From Agarophyton chilense (taxonomy: Eukaryota > Rhodophyta > Florideophyceae > Gracilariales > Gracilariaceae), in contig JARGXX010000033.1 in the NCBI GenBank assembly GCA_030374765.1, positions 372,001 through 436,000 of the forward strand: a stretch of 64,000 bases of DNA, in the 5' to 3' direction. Shown here piece after piece: positions 18,704 through 29,444 of this stretch; the first letter of the stretch is position 1; each line of letters starts with the position of its first letter. Under the pieces are notes generated by a model. That model saw only the letters and a program-made list of their open reading frames with translations, was not told the DNA's origin and searched no databases. The translations under genes were made by a program, and so were the position numbers.

Positions 18704-19379
18704 CCACGCGACTTAACCATAAATTAAATAAGTCCCAGCCAGAAGTTCCCGATATTTTCCCGCCTTCCATCCAAAAGAAAGGCTTCTTAGTTCTCTTAAC
18801 CTTCACTTCGCGTTATTATTTGCCACCTACTTTAGTTGGGTATTGTTAGATAATAATGAAATATACCCGTCGAGGCTGCCAGAAAAATTTCAGGAAATGA
18901 TACTAAATCCGGATTCAGAACGACCCATTAATGGGGTCACTGTATTCAAACGTAGAATCAAACTCTCCTACAGACTCCTCCGCAACGGGATTAATTCCGC
19001 CGAAACGAATCCTCCCCGATGCCTTGCAAGAATTGCTCGACAGGCCATTCGGGTAGCGTTTCTCTCTTGTACCAATAGAAAGAGGGGTGAATATGCTCGA
19101 CATATAAGCAAATAATTACACATCAAAGTCCATCAGGTATGCTTTGGATTCCTCTTCTTGTGCTCCTTACATTTGTCGTTTTCGTGCACTTGTTTTCTTT
19201 ATATGGCCGTCCTATTTGTCGGACGCCCCTACGATAGGAAACACATCCCGAATGCCCATCGAATTAAAAATTACAGTTGCTGTTGTCATTTTTTCTATGC
19301 TTTGTTCCAGTCACCTTGATCAGCCAAGGCTGATTTGTCCTCCTTAAACTCCTTCTAAAGTTTCGCCGACTTGTGAAGC
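18704..19379. other. Flank of E1, no confident gene
   Basis: Short interrupted frames on both strands. A minus-strand stretch at 18915-19103 (62 codons) may be a decayed continuation of the remnant frame at 19380-20172, but nothing recognisable is present. Confidence 0.4.
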
Positions 19380-20172
19380 TTACGCTTCATTGACTCGCAT
19401 ATCAAATCGTCGTGCTCTTTTTCGAGTTCTCTGGCCGCTTCCCAGTTTTCAGTCTTATCACCCATTATCACTGCCTCAAATCTACGAATTGTAAACTCCA
19501 CTGCCAACTCGTTTTTTGGCTCTTATATGCCCAGCGAGCTGATGAGGCAGTCAATAATCCGAGCTAGCGTTGCAGCTTCCCGGCGGTTTCGAATGCCCGT
19601 CAAATGACGAGCTTAAACCCACGCAGAGACTGTCGGATATTTCGTCAGGGCTTTGGGGAGCATATCTTCACCTTCAAAACTGTGAACCGATTGATGTTGT
19701 TCAGGAAACGGTTTGCTAGCGAGAGCAACCCAGAACTTCTTGTTATCCTTCTGCCGCTTCAAATTCAAAGTCTTCCACGCCAGGATCGAAATTCCTTCAT
19801 CTCCGTCATTGGACTCTGAGCCAGAGTCATTGCCGGAATCGACAACAACCCCTTCCATCGCCCGTATGATGTTGGCGAGAAAATCCTCCCCCTTTGATTT
19901 CTTCTTTGAACTCTTCCACGACTCCTTCAATTTCTTTATGTCCTTAGTCATGCGCTTTGGCACCTTCTCCAACACTCCATGAAAGAACGAATTCCTTGCA
20001 TTTCACTGAGGCGGGCAGCAGTTTCTTCCTCTGAGTCAGAATCTGGAGCGGACTCGGACTGGTATTTACTCGATAACTCACCCACTTTGCCACCTACTGA
20101 GCGTTTTGAAAGCTCCAGAGGTTTCTGATCCGAGACGGTTACAACTATAGTACTCGCAACCTCCCTAGAAGG
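19380..20172 (-). pseudogene. Remnant coding region split by E2 (downstream half)
   Basis: A minus-strand frame reading from the E2 insertion point. It first runs from 20172 to about 19980, Ser/Glu-rich and acidic. After a 1-base shift near 19975 comes a 120-codon stretch (19613-19975) with KWKSSKKK-like basic and SGNDSGSESNDGDEG acidic tracts. After a TAA it runs on to about 19380 (GDKTENWEAARELEKEHDD). The mixed charge and absence of a catalytic motif suggest a gag-like or host structural protein; I do not recognise the family. Its upstream half is at 32234-32529, beyond E2. Confidence 0.5.
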
Positions 20173-20461
20173 TGAAGTGCAACCCTTGTGAGGGCCGTTT
20201 TCCAGGACTTGGTTGTTTTTCCGCCTCGGGCGATACTTGTGAGATCTATCAGTAGTACCGCTACTAGCGGGTTGGCGTAGCCAGGTGTATACGCGTTGTA
20301 CGCGAAGTGCACCGGCGGCCGTGCGCCGTGGCCCCGATTCGGGTGTGACTTACCCACGTGTACCACGGGTGGCCCAGGACAGGTTGGCACAGCATAGCTG
20401 GATATTTCTCTATTTATTTAGCTTTATTACACTAGGTTAGGGAGCTCTCTACAGTATTCTA

Positions 20462-20492
20462 CACTATATAGTGCCAGGGCGACCTCGCCCTG
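20462..20492 (+). promoter_or_regulatory. E2 LTR TATA palindrome and adjacent hairpin
   Basis: CACTATATAGTG (20462-20473) is a perfect 12-bp palindrome and a plausible TATA element. It is followed at once by CAGGGCGA/TCGCCCTG, an 8-bp hairpin with a 2-base loop. The same pair is at 31584-31614 in the 3' LTR. A diverged LTR relic at 42975-43350 keeps the hairpin with different paired bases. Confidence 0.5.
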
Positions 20493-20510
20493 ACACTCAG
20501 TAAACCTCCC

Positions 20511-20800
20511 CAACCAGGGTTCTTGGCTCTAAATCTTTTTCCGCTTTCGCGAGTCTTCCACACTCTACGGAGGTGAAGCCGCGTTACTAACGGTAGACTT
20601 ATCCACCCTGCGTCAACAGGAGACTCACCGCCGTTAGCGTGTATATCTTTCATACCAACCAGGGTTCTTGGCTCTAAGTCTTTTTCCGCTTTCGCGAGTC
20701 TTCCACACTCTACGGAGGTGAAGCCGCGTTACTAACGGTAGACTTATCCACCCTGCGTCAACAGGAGACTCACCGCTGTCAGCGTGTATATCTTTCATAC
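20511..20800 (+). repeat. 145-bp tandem duplication in E2 5' LTR
   Basis: CAACCAGGGTTCTTGGCTCT starts at 20511 and again at 20656, and the following 145 bases repeat with few changes. The 3' LTR has the same duplication (31633 and 31778), so it predates this insertion. Confidence 0.9.
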
Positions 20801-21114
20801 CACTGCCGTGTTCTCGCCCCAGTATTGGGTTTGCTACATATTTCTTTTGGCTCTCGTGGCCCATGCCCCCGATCGCCCCCACTGGGTGGTCCCTTCTTTA
20901 TCACTCGCCCACTCCCGTGGAATACAGCTCATACCTGGTCTGCTCCCTTCTAGCATCCCGCACTCTCCCCGCTTGGCGTGCCGGTGAACTTCGGCCTTAC
21001 ACCCCGACTTAGTCGTGTTCGCTCCGGAGAAGCTCCGTCGCCGTGCTACCCTCCTTGGAGGAAGACTCGGACATCTTCGTGTGTTTCCGCTGCCCTTGGT
21101 GTTGCACTACAAAC

Positions 21115-21134
21115 TGGTCTCCCGACTTAGAAGG
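21115..21134 (+). other. E2 primer-binding site
   Basis: TGGTCTCCCGACTTAGAAGG, three bases after the 5' LTR; the same priming motif as E1, E4 and E5. Confidence 0.8.
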
Positions 21135-21271
21135 CTAAGCGGACCTGGTTTGGTTGTTTTTCACATTGCTGTGCTTTCTTCTCTCGTCGAGATCTGCTTT
21201 CCAATTTCTTGGTTTGGACACACTTGGTGGAAGCTTTTGTTGTCCTATTCTTAGTGGTCAACGCTACAACC

Positions 21272-23400
21272 ATGTCACGACTACCGACGGAAGCGGAACC
21301 CGCGATCACGCGGAGCCGTTCCGTCAATGACGTGGCGCCTGCGGACCCTGGAAGGGTTCCCCGCCGTTACCTCAAGCCGCTCCGAAAGGCAAGAGTAAGG
21401 GGTCGAACTCCTCCAAGAACAACAAGCTACCGCCTAATGCGTCGAAGAATGGACCCAATTCTGGTGCTGGACCGGCCCCTGCCGTGGATGACCCGGCTCC
21501 TGCCGACGAAAAGGCCCAGGAAAACGAGTTCCACATCGACATAAACTCAAGTGTGAGGCAGCAGATCCGCGTAATGCGGGAAGCGCACAATGCCTTCGTG
21601 GAAGAGTTCGAAGCCCTGCGTTCCAGGTGTGATGGCTCTTCTATGAAGGAAGTGGTTGGCGACCTCCACGTGTTGCGGGCGGACGTCAACACCCTGTTGG
21701 AATGTTTTGGTTGTCCCGCCGCTTACGTGGAAGGTGTCGAGACCCGATTCAATCGTGTTAGCGCCCGTTTCCAGACGTTAGAGCAAACCATCTTGATGGA
21801 AGACGTCCCGGAGAAGCCGGTTGCTGTGTCGCACCAAGTGAAACACGAGAGGAAAAAGGACGATACCCGCAGTCGGCGTGGAAAGCGTGACAGCGATGAC
21901 TCGGACTCGTCGAACTCCTCACGGTCGTCGCGTGGCTCTCACCATTCAAATGGGTCGGACTCGTCAGATTCGTCTTCTGACGATGGCCATCGCAGGCGTT
22001 CATCCCGTTCTAAACGGTCGTCTGCCACCCAAGGTGTGATCCGCGCCCGCGAGAAGGGAAGGAAACACTCCGGGTTGAATGAGCTGAAATGCACCAACCC
22101 CCTAAACAAGAAGTTGGTTTCTTACCGATACTATCGGCTAGAGAACTCCTCTTTGGATCGCACGCCCCGTGGCACGGGTAGAGTGAAGGATTGCATAAAT
22201 CGTATGCAACTGTCCCTCAGGAACCAGAACTTTTCTGGAGAAGACCCCATTTTGGTATTGGATTTCCTTGCGAGGTTCTTCGCCGAAGCGGATATTCTCG
22301 GTATGACCGAAGGACAGGCGTTTATTGCACTCCCGTACTTTATGAAAGGCCTCGCCGAGGATCAATACAACTCTGTAAGAGGTTCGTCTAGAGCCTCCGA
22401 AGGAGGGGTAACCTGCTGGCCAGAAGCAGTACAATACCTCTTGAGGTCCTACGCCACTAATCACGCGATTCAGTCGACCATTCTCGCTCTTCGCGATACG
22501 CGCCAGAAGTCTGGAGAAACGGAAACCGAATTCTCGGTGCGCCTGAACAAGGCTTTCCACCGTAGTGGGAACGTACACTCCGCCGGAGAGCGCTGCACCA
22601 TGTTCATCGATGGACTGAACCCCGCTATCCGAACGCTCGTTGCCCGTTACCGGGAAGACCGAAGGAAGACCACGTATCTGGGGTTGGTCCAACACGCGCA
22701 AGCGGAAGGTGACGCTTTAAGAGCTCGTGCTCCCGGACACAGGTCGCGAACCGCCAAGGCGTTGGTGATGGAAACGAAGTCGCCATCCCTATCGCTGATT
22801 GCGAGTGAGCGCCCCAAACAGGAATACGACAACGTACACTTCGCCCGAAGCGATATCCATTCGGTCCCGACAACCGAACTACCGTCTACGACGGACGACT
22901 CATATGACACGGCCCAGGATGGACCCCTGCTGTACGCAGACTCTCCCCGTGTTCACGGACCTCGCATCCCGTATTCAAACGGTGCGCTCCGACAGAGTCG
23001 CCCTGGATGGAAGGATACCCGCCAAGCGGTGAAGTTCACGGATGCTCGCTCCGGTTTGCAGCCCTCACGCCAGGGACTCATATGCCACATATGCTACGAA
23101 CACGGTCACATTTCACCGGACTGTATCCTCACCATGAGGGAAGTAGCCCGTGTAATCGGTAATTATGAGGCGTTGACCCCAGTGGAAAAGTGGATTGTTC
23201 CGATGACGTCGTATCTTCGAGCGAAGATCGATTTTCCACGGAGTATTCCGGAGGCGAAACCGCGCAATGCGTTGCTTTACCCTGCCGAGCAGGCTCCCGA
23301 CCACCGCCCCGTTCCTTCAAACCCCGCCGCTGGCGCCCCATTGCTAGTGGTTCAGGATTCTGAGGCCCCGCCCCAGGCGGATGGGAATCAGGAAGACTGA
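21272..23400 (+). CDS. gag: E2 gag polyprotein (frameshifted near N-terminus)
   Basis: The likely start is ATG 21272 (ACAACCATGTC). The frame shifts near 21358, in a C run, into the main 638-codon frame, as expected from loss of one base. The protein has a coiled-coil region, a long Ser/Asp and Arg/Ser-rich tract, a capsid-like region (GVTCWPEAVQYLLRSYA, GETETEFSVRLNKAF) and one CCHC knuckle CHICYEHGHISPDC. It is clearly homologous to E5 gag and more distantly to E1 gag. Pol follows in the -1 frame, overlapping the gag end. Confidence 0.85.
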
Positions 23401-23438
23401 CTTCGGGAGTCTCCTCTTCGGGAGAGGCGTCCCCAACA

Positions 23439-23894
23439 GTGAGGTTGACGATGCCCGAGGCGTCTCCGCCTCGCTCCCCGGTCACAATCCTCACGAGGAA
23501 ACAGGCCGTCTCAGACGTGGACTCTGAACACTTTGGTGTTCCACGTCGACCGTGGAAACGTGTTCTTAACCGCCGGTTCCCGGATAGAGTCTTAGTAATG
23601 GGCAAGCGCAATTACAAGGTGTATGCCTACCTTGGCCTTTCTACCCAGTTTATGGTTCGAGTCTTTACTGTTTTGGACACAGGTGCTGGTCCGAATTTCA
23701 TCGTGGAGTCGCTGCTGCCCCCGCCCTTGCGGTCTCAGATCCGCCTTGGCGTGGCGCCCGACGTTGCGGACGCGAATAACAACATTGTCAACGGTGGGAA
23801 CCGTCGCTCTCGTCGTTCGCTTGGGCTCCTTCGTGGTGAAACTCGACTTTATTGTATGCCGGAAATTGGCTGCCCCCATCATCTTGGGATGTGA
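23439..23894 (+). CDS. pol: E2 pol N-terminus: protease active site
   Basis: Contains VLDTGAGPNF, the retropepsin active site. The frame is -1 to gag and open back into the gag end. About 100 bases after the motif it leaves the productive frame. A one-base insertion near 23795 shifts pol into the next frame, where VVKLDFIVCRKLAAP and IILGCDFC continue the protease. Confidence 0.8.
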   Translation: MRLTMPEASPPRSPVTILTRKQAVSDVDSEHFGVPRRPWKRVLNRRFPDRVLVMGKRNYKVYAYLGLSTQFMVRVFTVLDTGAGPNFIVESLLPPPLRSQIRLGVAPDVADANNNIVNGGNRRSRRSLGLLRGETRLYCMPEIGCPHHLGM

Positions 23895-26800
23895 CTTCTG
23901 TGAAAGATTCGTTGACGTCATAAGGCCCCGCTTAAAGCGTGTTGAGATGGAAGACGGCTCGTCGCTCCCGATTGTCCGTCGTCCGCTGCGGCGTGCCTCC
24001 AAGAAGCACGTACCGCTCCCTGCCGCGCAGGAACCTCCACCCGCTTCTCGGGAGTCTACCAAGCTCCGCGTGGCTGCGTCTGTTCGAATCCGTCCAGAGT
24101 CCCAAGTATGGGTGCGTGTCACTTCCCGTCAACACGGTTTACGAGTCATTCAGCCTCTCTCATCTCTGTACGATGGATATCATCTCGCCGTGGCGAATGG
24201 AGTCGTGCAGATTGTCCCAGACAAGCCATTCACCGTGCTCGTTGCCAATCTGGGCTCCACCCCCCAGTCACTGGTGAAAAACCAACTTATTGGATCGGTA
24301 ATGCCTCACCCCACCGCGATGGTCCCCACTAGGCTGACCGCTGCCGAAGTCCTCGGTCTCGTTCACTCTAAGGAGGGGGAGGAACCTGCCGTCCAATCAC
24401 CGAATGATTCGGAATCGCAACCTGCCGAAACAGAAAAGAAGCCCATTCCGACGAGTTACGACCGGGTAGACCCCGTGAAAGAACTCGAGGAGCTCGACCT
24501 CGGTCATGTACCGGAGTCAAACCGTGAAAGTCTGCGTGAGATGTTACGGGAGTTTACCACAATGTGGGATGGCTCTCTTGGTGAGATAAATACAACGGAA
24601 CACCGGATAGATTTATTGCCGAACACCCGACCGGTGGCTCAACACCCTTACAGGGCAGGCCCCAAGGCTCGAGAAGAGGAACAGTTCCAAGTGGACAAAA
24701 TGCTCCGAGCTGGAGTGATCGAACCGGCTCAGTCGCCGTGGGCATCCCCAGTGGTACTGGCTCCGAAACCCGATGGTTCCTGGCGCTTTTGCATCGACTA
24801 CCGTCGCTTGAATGATGTTACCGTCAAGGACGTGTATCCAATCCCACGAATGGATGAGTACATCGACTCTCTCGGCACTGCTACCATGTTCACGGCTTTG
24901 GACGCCAATTGGAAATATTGGCAGGTTCCCGTTAGGGAGGAGGACCAAGATAAGACTGCGTTTGTCTGTCACTCGGGACTCTACCGTTTTAAACGGATGC
25001 CTTTTGGTCTAACCAATGCTCCCGCTACCTTTCAGCGTGCTATCGACTTTTTGTTGGCCCGCTTTAAGTGGCGTACTTGCCTCGTCTATTTGGACGATAT
25101 CATTGTATTCTCAGACAATCTGGATGACCATCTCACCCAAGTCAGGGACATAATGACCACGCTACGTGACGCTGGAATAACCCTCAAACTGAGGAAATGT
25201 GAGTTCTTTACCGATACTGTGAAGTATCTCGGGCACATTATCCGTCCTGGACGTGTAATGATCGAGGAAGCTCGAGTGAGGTCCCTTCGCAAGGCGAAAG
25301 AACCCGCTACCCAGACGGAACTGCGCTCCTTTCTAGGATTGGTCAACGTCTACCGACGGTTTATCCCTAACTTCGCTGACATCGCGGCCCCCTTGAACGC
25401 GCTTCTGCGGAAAGGTCAACCACCTAAACTGGACCCATTTACGTCCGCCCAGACGGATGCTTTTAACTCCCTTAGGGAGGCTGTCACATCAGCACCGATT
25501 CTATCGTTACCGAAACCCAGACTACTGTTTTCCGTGGACACAGACTCTAGCGACTACCAGGTAGGCTGTGCGCTCTTTCAAACTACTCCCGAAGGAGAAC
25601 GCAAACCCATTGGGTACTGGTCCCGCTCGCTCAATTTCCACGAGCGGAACTACTCCGTGTCGGAGAAGGAGTGCCTCGCAGTTGTGTGGGCCCTCTCTAC
25701 ACTCCGCCCCTACCTCATGGGTGTGCACTTTACCGTTTACACGGATCACTCGTCCCTACGATGGCTCATGACCATCTCGGAGCCGTCAGGCCGCTTAATG
25801 CGTTGGAGACTCCGCCTCGCGGAATATGACTTTGAAGTGATCTACAAGAAGGGCACTCAGAACGCGCAAGCGGACGCGCTCTCGCGTTTACCCACGAATG
25901 GAGAAGCTCTAGCCGTCGATGACGAGGATATACCTTGCTTCGTCGTAGACGATGGAACACCGGGAAACCCGGATTGGTTACACGATAAATGGAACGAAAG
26001 CCCGGAATCGGACGATGATATTGACGCATTGCTCGTCTCGGACGATTCAGAGAAACCCCCGCCGGGTAATTTTGTGCCGATACCCCCGGAGGAGATGGTC
26101 AGAGAACAGCAGGGTGACCCCTTCTGTACGAAGATTTGCGCCTGGTTTAATGGCGGTGCACAACTCCCTTTCGAGGTGAACGATCTTGGATACCTCGTTA
26201 GGACGGTTCAGTCACCCCCACAAGTCGTGGTGCCGCATACTCTACAGTCTAGAGTTTTGCATCAATCGAACTATGCGAAACTTGGTGGAAACGCCGGTGG
26301 ACGGAAGCTCTACCTCACTTTGCGAAGGAACTTCTGCTGGCCCGCCCTGGCGGTGGATTGCTACGCAACGGTGCGGTTTTGTACCGAATATGCTAAGAAT
26401 CGGGTTAAACTTCGCAAGTACTCAACGAAGTTGAAACTATTCCCGGCACGGGCTCCTCTCGAGTTGGTCGCCATTGACATCCTCGGCGAGCTTCTCACCA
26501 CACGACGTGGGCATAAGTTTTTACTCGTTATCACGGATCGTTTCTCAAAACTGGTTCGGACCGTACCTTTACGGAAGATATCCGCTTTCACGGTTGCACA
26601 AGCACTTGTAACCCATTTGGTATTCGTCTACGGCCCGCCGGTTAATCTTCTATCCGATAACGGAAAACAGTTCGCATCGCAATTCTTCGAGGACGTGTGC
26701 AGGATTCTTGACATCAAGAACCTGTTCACAACGACCTATCACCCCCAGTGTAATGGGCCAGTGGAGCTGTTTAACCGAACGCTATTATCGTCTCTCCGTT

Positions 26801-27147
26801 CTTACGTTGCCGACGACCCAAAGACATGGGATTTATATACCGACGCCTTGACGTTCGCGTACAATACGCAGGTACACCGTACTACGGGCTTGACTCCATT
26901 CGAACTGGTCTTGTCCCGCCCTCCGCCCGCTCTCGCGTTAGAACCCCAGCCCACGCTGGATGCGTTCCCTTCCGTGAAGGATTATCGCCACAGGTGGAAA
27001 GAGTGGCTTACGAAGCTGATCCCGGTCGCCCGAAGCTCGATGGCTCGTGCCCAAGCCGCTTACAAGCGTGATTTCGACTCTCGCGTACGCGGTAAGGCCC
27101 CGCCAATCAAAGCCGGTGACTTCGTCTTCGTCCGTAAGGAGTACTGA
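23797..27147 (+). CDS. pol: E2 pol: protease end, reverse transcriptase, RNase H, integrase
   Basis: The open frame formally extends back to 23623, but its first 55 codons are out of the productive frame. Domain order: protease I-L-G-C-D-F; RT with WASPVVLAPKPDGS, TALDANWKYWQ and VYLDDIIVF (all catalytic Asp present); RNase H with VDTDSS, SEKECLAVVWALS, YTDHSSLRW and QADALSRLP (complete); integrase core with VAIDILG, LSDNGKQF and GPVELFN. The integrase zinc module is damaged: the second His is replaced (GGNAGG where E1 has ARHPGG) and the C-x-x-C reads CTEY. It ends at TGA 27145-27147, where CGA would continue the same frame into the GPY module. Confidence 0.9.
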   Translation, partial: GTVALVVRLGSFVVKLDFIVCRKLAAPIILGCDFCERFVDVIRPRLKRVEMEDGSSLPIVRRPLRRASKKHVPLPAAQEPPPASRESTKLRVAASVRIRPESQVWVRVTSRQHGLRVIQPLSSLYDGYHLAVANGVVQIVPDKPFTVLVANLGSTPQSLVKNQLIGSVMPHPTAMVPTRLTAAEVLGLVHSKEGEEPAVQSPNDSESQPAETEKKPIPTSYDRVDPVKELEELDLGHVPESNRESLREMLREFTTMWDGSLGEINTTEHRIDLLPNTRPVAQHPYRAGPKAREEEQFQVDKMLRAGVIEPAQSPWASPVVLAPKPDGSWRFCIDYRRLNDVTVKDVYPIPRMDEYIDSLGTATMFTALDANWKYWQVPVREEDQDKTAFVCHSGLYRFKRMPFGLTNAPATFQRAIDFLLARFKWRTCLVYLDDIIVFSDNLDDHLTQVRDIMTTLRDAGITLKLRKCEFFTDTVKYLGHIIRPGRVMIEEARVRSLRKAKEPATQTELRSFLGLVNVYRRFIPNFADIAAPLNALLRKGQPPKLDPFTSAQTDAFNSLREAVTSAPILSLPKPRLLFSVDTDSSDYQVGCALFQTTPEGERKPIGYWSRSLNFHERNYSVSEKECLAVVWALSTLRPYLMGVHFTVYTDHSSLRWLMTISEPSGRLMRWRLRLAEYDFEVIYKKGTQNAQADALSRLPTNGEALAVDDEDIPCFVVDDGTPGNPDWLHDKWNESPESDDDIDALLVSDDSEKPPPGNFVPIPPEEMVREQQGDPFCTKICAWFNGGAQLPFEVNDLGYLVRTVQSPPQVVVPHTLQSRVLHQSNYAKLGGNAGGRKLYLTLRRNFCWPALAVDCYATVRFCTEYAKNRVKLRKYSTKLKLFPARAPLELVAIDILGELLTTRRGHKFLLVITDRFSKLVRTVPLRKISAFTVAQALVTHLVFVYGPPVNLLSDNGKQFASQFFEDVCRILDIKNLFTTTYHPQCNGPVELFNRTLLSSLRSYVADDPKTWDLYTDALTFAYNTQVHRTTGLTPFELVLSRPPPALALEPQPTLDAFPSVKDYRHRWKEWLTKLIPVARSSMARAQAAYKRDFDSRVRGKAPPIKAGDFVFVRKEY

Positions 27148-29142
27148 AACCCTGAAAAGGAAAAGAAGGACAAGCTTTCTTCCGTCGCGGACGGTCCTTA
27201 CAAGGTCATTTCGGTGAAAGACGACACCATCGTGGTGGAAATTGTCGACGCTCATGAGCGGATCTCCAGAGACCGCGTTGTACTCGCCCCGCCACCGACG
27301 TTGGAAGTAACCGAAATGGGTCAACAATCCCTCTCTGAGGATGATGGTGTTCGGCACACAACAGTGTCTCAGCCCGCTGCCGTGGTTTCCAGACCTTCTG
27401 CGTTACCACACCCTACCCGGGGACTCTCTAACTTGCCGATCTTATCGGACCAAGGCCAGAATGGCCTCTCTTCTCTCACGCCACGGCGCGGTGTCTACCC
27501 CCGCCCGTTGGGCGTTTCAACCACTCCCCATGCCGCTCCGTCTCAGGAGAGGGAGGAGGCTCATAACTTTCGTCGAGAGACGGAAACCGCTTCGTCGCGT
27601 CATGGCAACCGTGGTCCACGGACTCCTGGACACACCAGCAAGAACAAAGGTGATCCGGACGTCCCGTCTACCGACGTGCCATCTCCGCGTTTGCGCGCTA
27701 CAGCCGTTGCTGAACCCTCTATGGGAAGCGCCACCGCATCTGCGTCTGATCGCACTCCCCACGGGGACTCTACTCGACAGGGCGCACCACGTAGTGGAAA
27801 TCCTCTCGCCGAAGCGAAACCGAAATCGTCGCAGGATGCTGTTCGCCCTCGCGATACTGGACCGGCTATGCCGTCGAGCGTTGACCCGCAGCCCGTGGGT
27901 CACGGTTGGTCGACACCAGCTACGCTGGAAAACTTAGAGCACGCCCTCGCAGGCCCCTCTAGGCCGAATCGATCGGAAGTGGTCCCTCGTACTGTACGGC
28001 AGAACACACCGGCTAAGCCGGGCAAGCACACCGTAGCAGACGGGAGATTCACACCCAGCACGCTTGATGCTGGTTCAGAACCCGCGCGAAGTGGCGGACG
28101 CACTCCGGGTGTCTCGGTTGACCCCGACAGCGTTGTCGAAGGCGCACCGGTCACTCCGGAGAATGTGCCCGTCAAGGACGGAAGCACCTCGTCGCCGAGT
28201 GAAGTTGAACCCTCGAAAGGGATAGTTGAGGACGAACTCGCTCCCTGCAGGGGTTCCTCGCCGCGCACTTCGCCGCCCGTTGGTGAGGAAAACACGGTTG
28301 ACCCGGAGTTCCACGCCCGTCGCGGTACTGTGTCGCTTAAGCGAGCAGACATACAGGCAGCGCCGTTGCACACGCCCTCACGTGAGGAGGCGGAACGCAG
28401 CACTGCGCGGAGTACTCCCAGCCATCAGCCGGACGTGTCACGTGACCAGACGACACCCAGCTCGGGAGATACGCCAATCAACGCCCAAGGCGGCTCACCC
28501 GGCAAGGCACGACGCCCCGTGATGAAACCGCCTCCCGCGTCAAGTCCAGCACCGTCGCGACGGATTTCACCCCGACGACTCGCGGAACGCGACCGCGAAA
28601 CCCAGCCTTGAGATGAGTCCGCGTTCCCCCGAAGGGTGGCCTCTGCACGAGAACTCTCGGAAAGCATTCCGACCCAAAAACTGGGAGAATTGCCCCACAG
28701 GAAGGCCTCCGGCCGAAGCCGTCGAACTGACGCTCTTCGTCATGACGCCTTGGCGGAAGCAACCCGCCAAGCGGCCAAAGCAACCCGGAACCCGGTTCGT
28801 TCCCCTACCCAGGGCATGGAAAGGCAACGCTAACCCATGGACCCCTCGGGGGAAGCGCACAGTAGCCCACACGCACCCGCGGACGTACACCGGTTTGGTC
28901 CGGTGACGCGTACACCGCAAGGGCGGGAAGTCTACGAGAAGGAGTTCGTGGTCGACCACATAATGAAGCACTCATACCATCCGGATGGTTATATTCAATA
29001 CCTCGTCCGTTGGTACGGTTTAGGGCCCGAATGGGATTCGGATCAGCCGATGGAACATCTCCCACGTTCGAAGGTGGTGTCATATCACCGCAGAACGTGG
29101 ACGGGAATCCCGGCATCGGTTGTTAAAGCCCAGGTGGGATAA
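27148..29142 (+). CDS. pol: E2 pol C-terminus: GPY module, long disordered linker, chromodomain
   Basis: In frame with the integrase segment. DGPYKVIS (GPY/F module) lies at the start. About 550 residues of Ser/Thr/Pro/Arg-rich low complexity follow (27300-28900) with no recognisable fold. At 28940-29110 comes a chromodomain (FVVDHIMKHSY, then YLVRWYGLGPEWDS, then KVVSYHRR). TGA 28609-28611 and TAA 28831-28833 interrupt the frame without shifting it. Chromovirus integrases normally have a far shorter spacer, so the linker is unusual. It ends 302 bp before the end of the convergent antisense gene. Confidence 0.75.
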
Positions 29143-29444
29143 CACCCACCTCGGTGGAAGAGAAAAGAGAAGTAGGTTTGCTTGAGAACAGGCTAGTGAA
29201 GGAAGGTTTTGGGTTACACAAGTCACTTGGTTTTTATTCGAAGCTATCGATGGAATACCGAGCACTCGGGATACTACTCTAAGTCACAAGGGAAAACTCC
29301 CCATCGGGATCGCGTGCCCCGTCACGGGTTCGGCTCACCGCCCTCTGGTTGGTTACCTCCGTGGAGGCCGGTGATCAAGGCCTCGCGCATCGCGGCAACA
29401 TCGCCACTCGCTGCGTTGGTCCCGAGCCCCACCTGTCGCAGGAA

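Larger units (their letters stand above)
20173..21111 (+). repeat. E2 5' LTR
   Basis: Begins TGAAGTGCAACCC and ends GCACTACA, defined by comparison with 31294-32233. It contains a 145-bp direct tandem duplication and a TATA-containing palindrome. Confidence 0.93.

Noticed and set aside
27517-28783. Long opposite-strand frames over the E2 linker
   Set aside because: Shadows of a biased Ser/Pro/Arg coding region; they show none of the antisense-gene core blocks.
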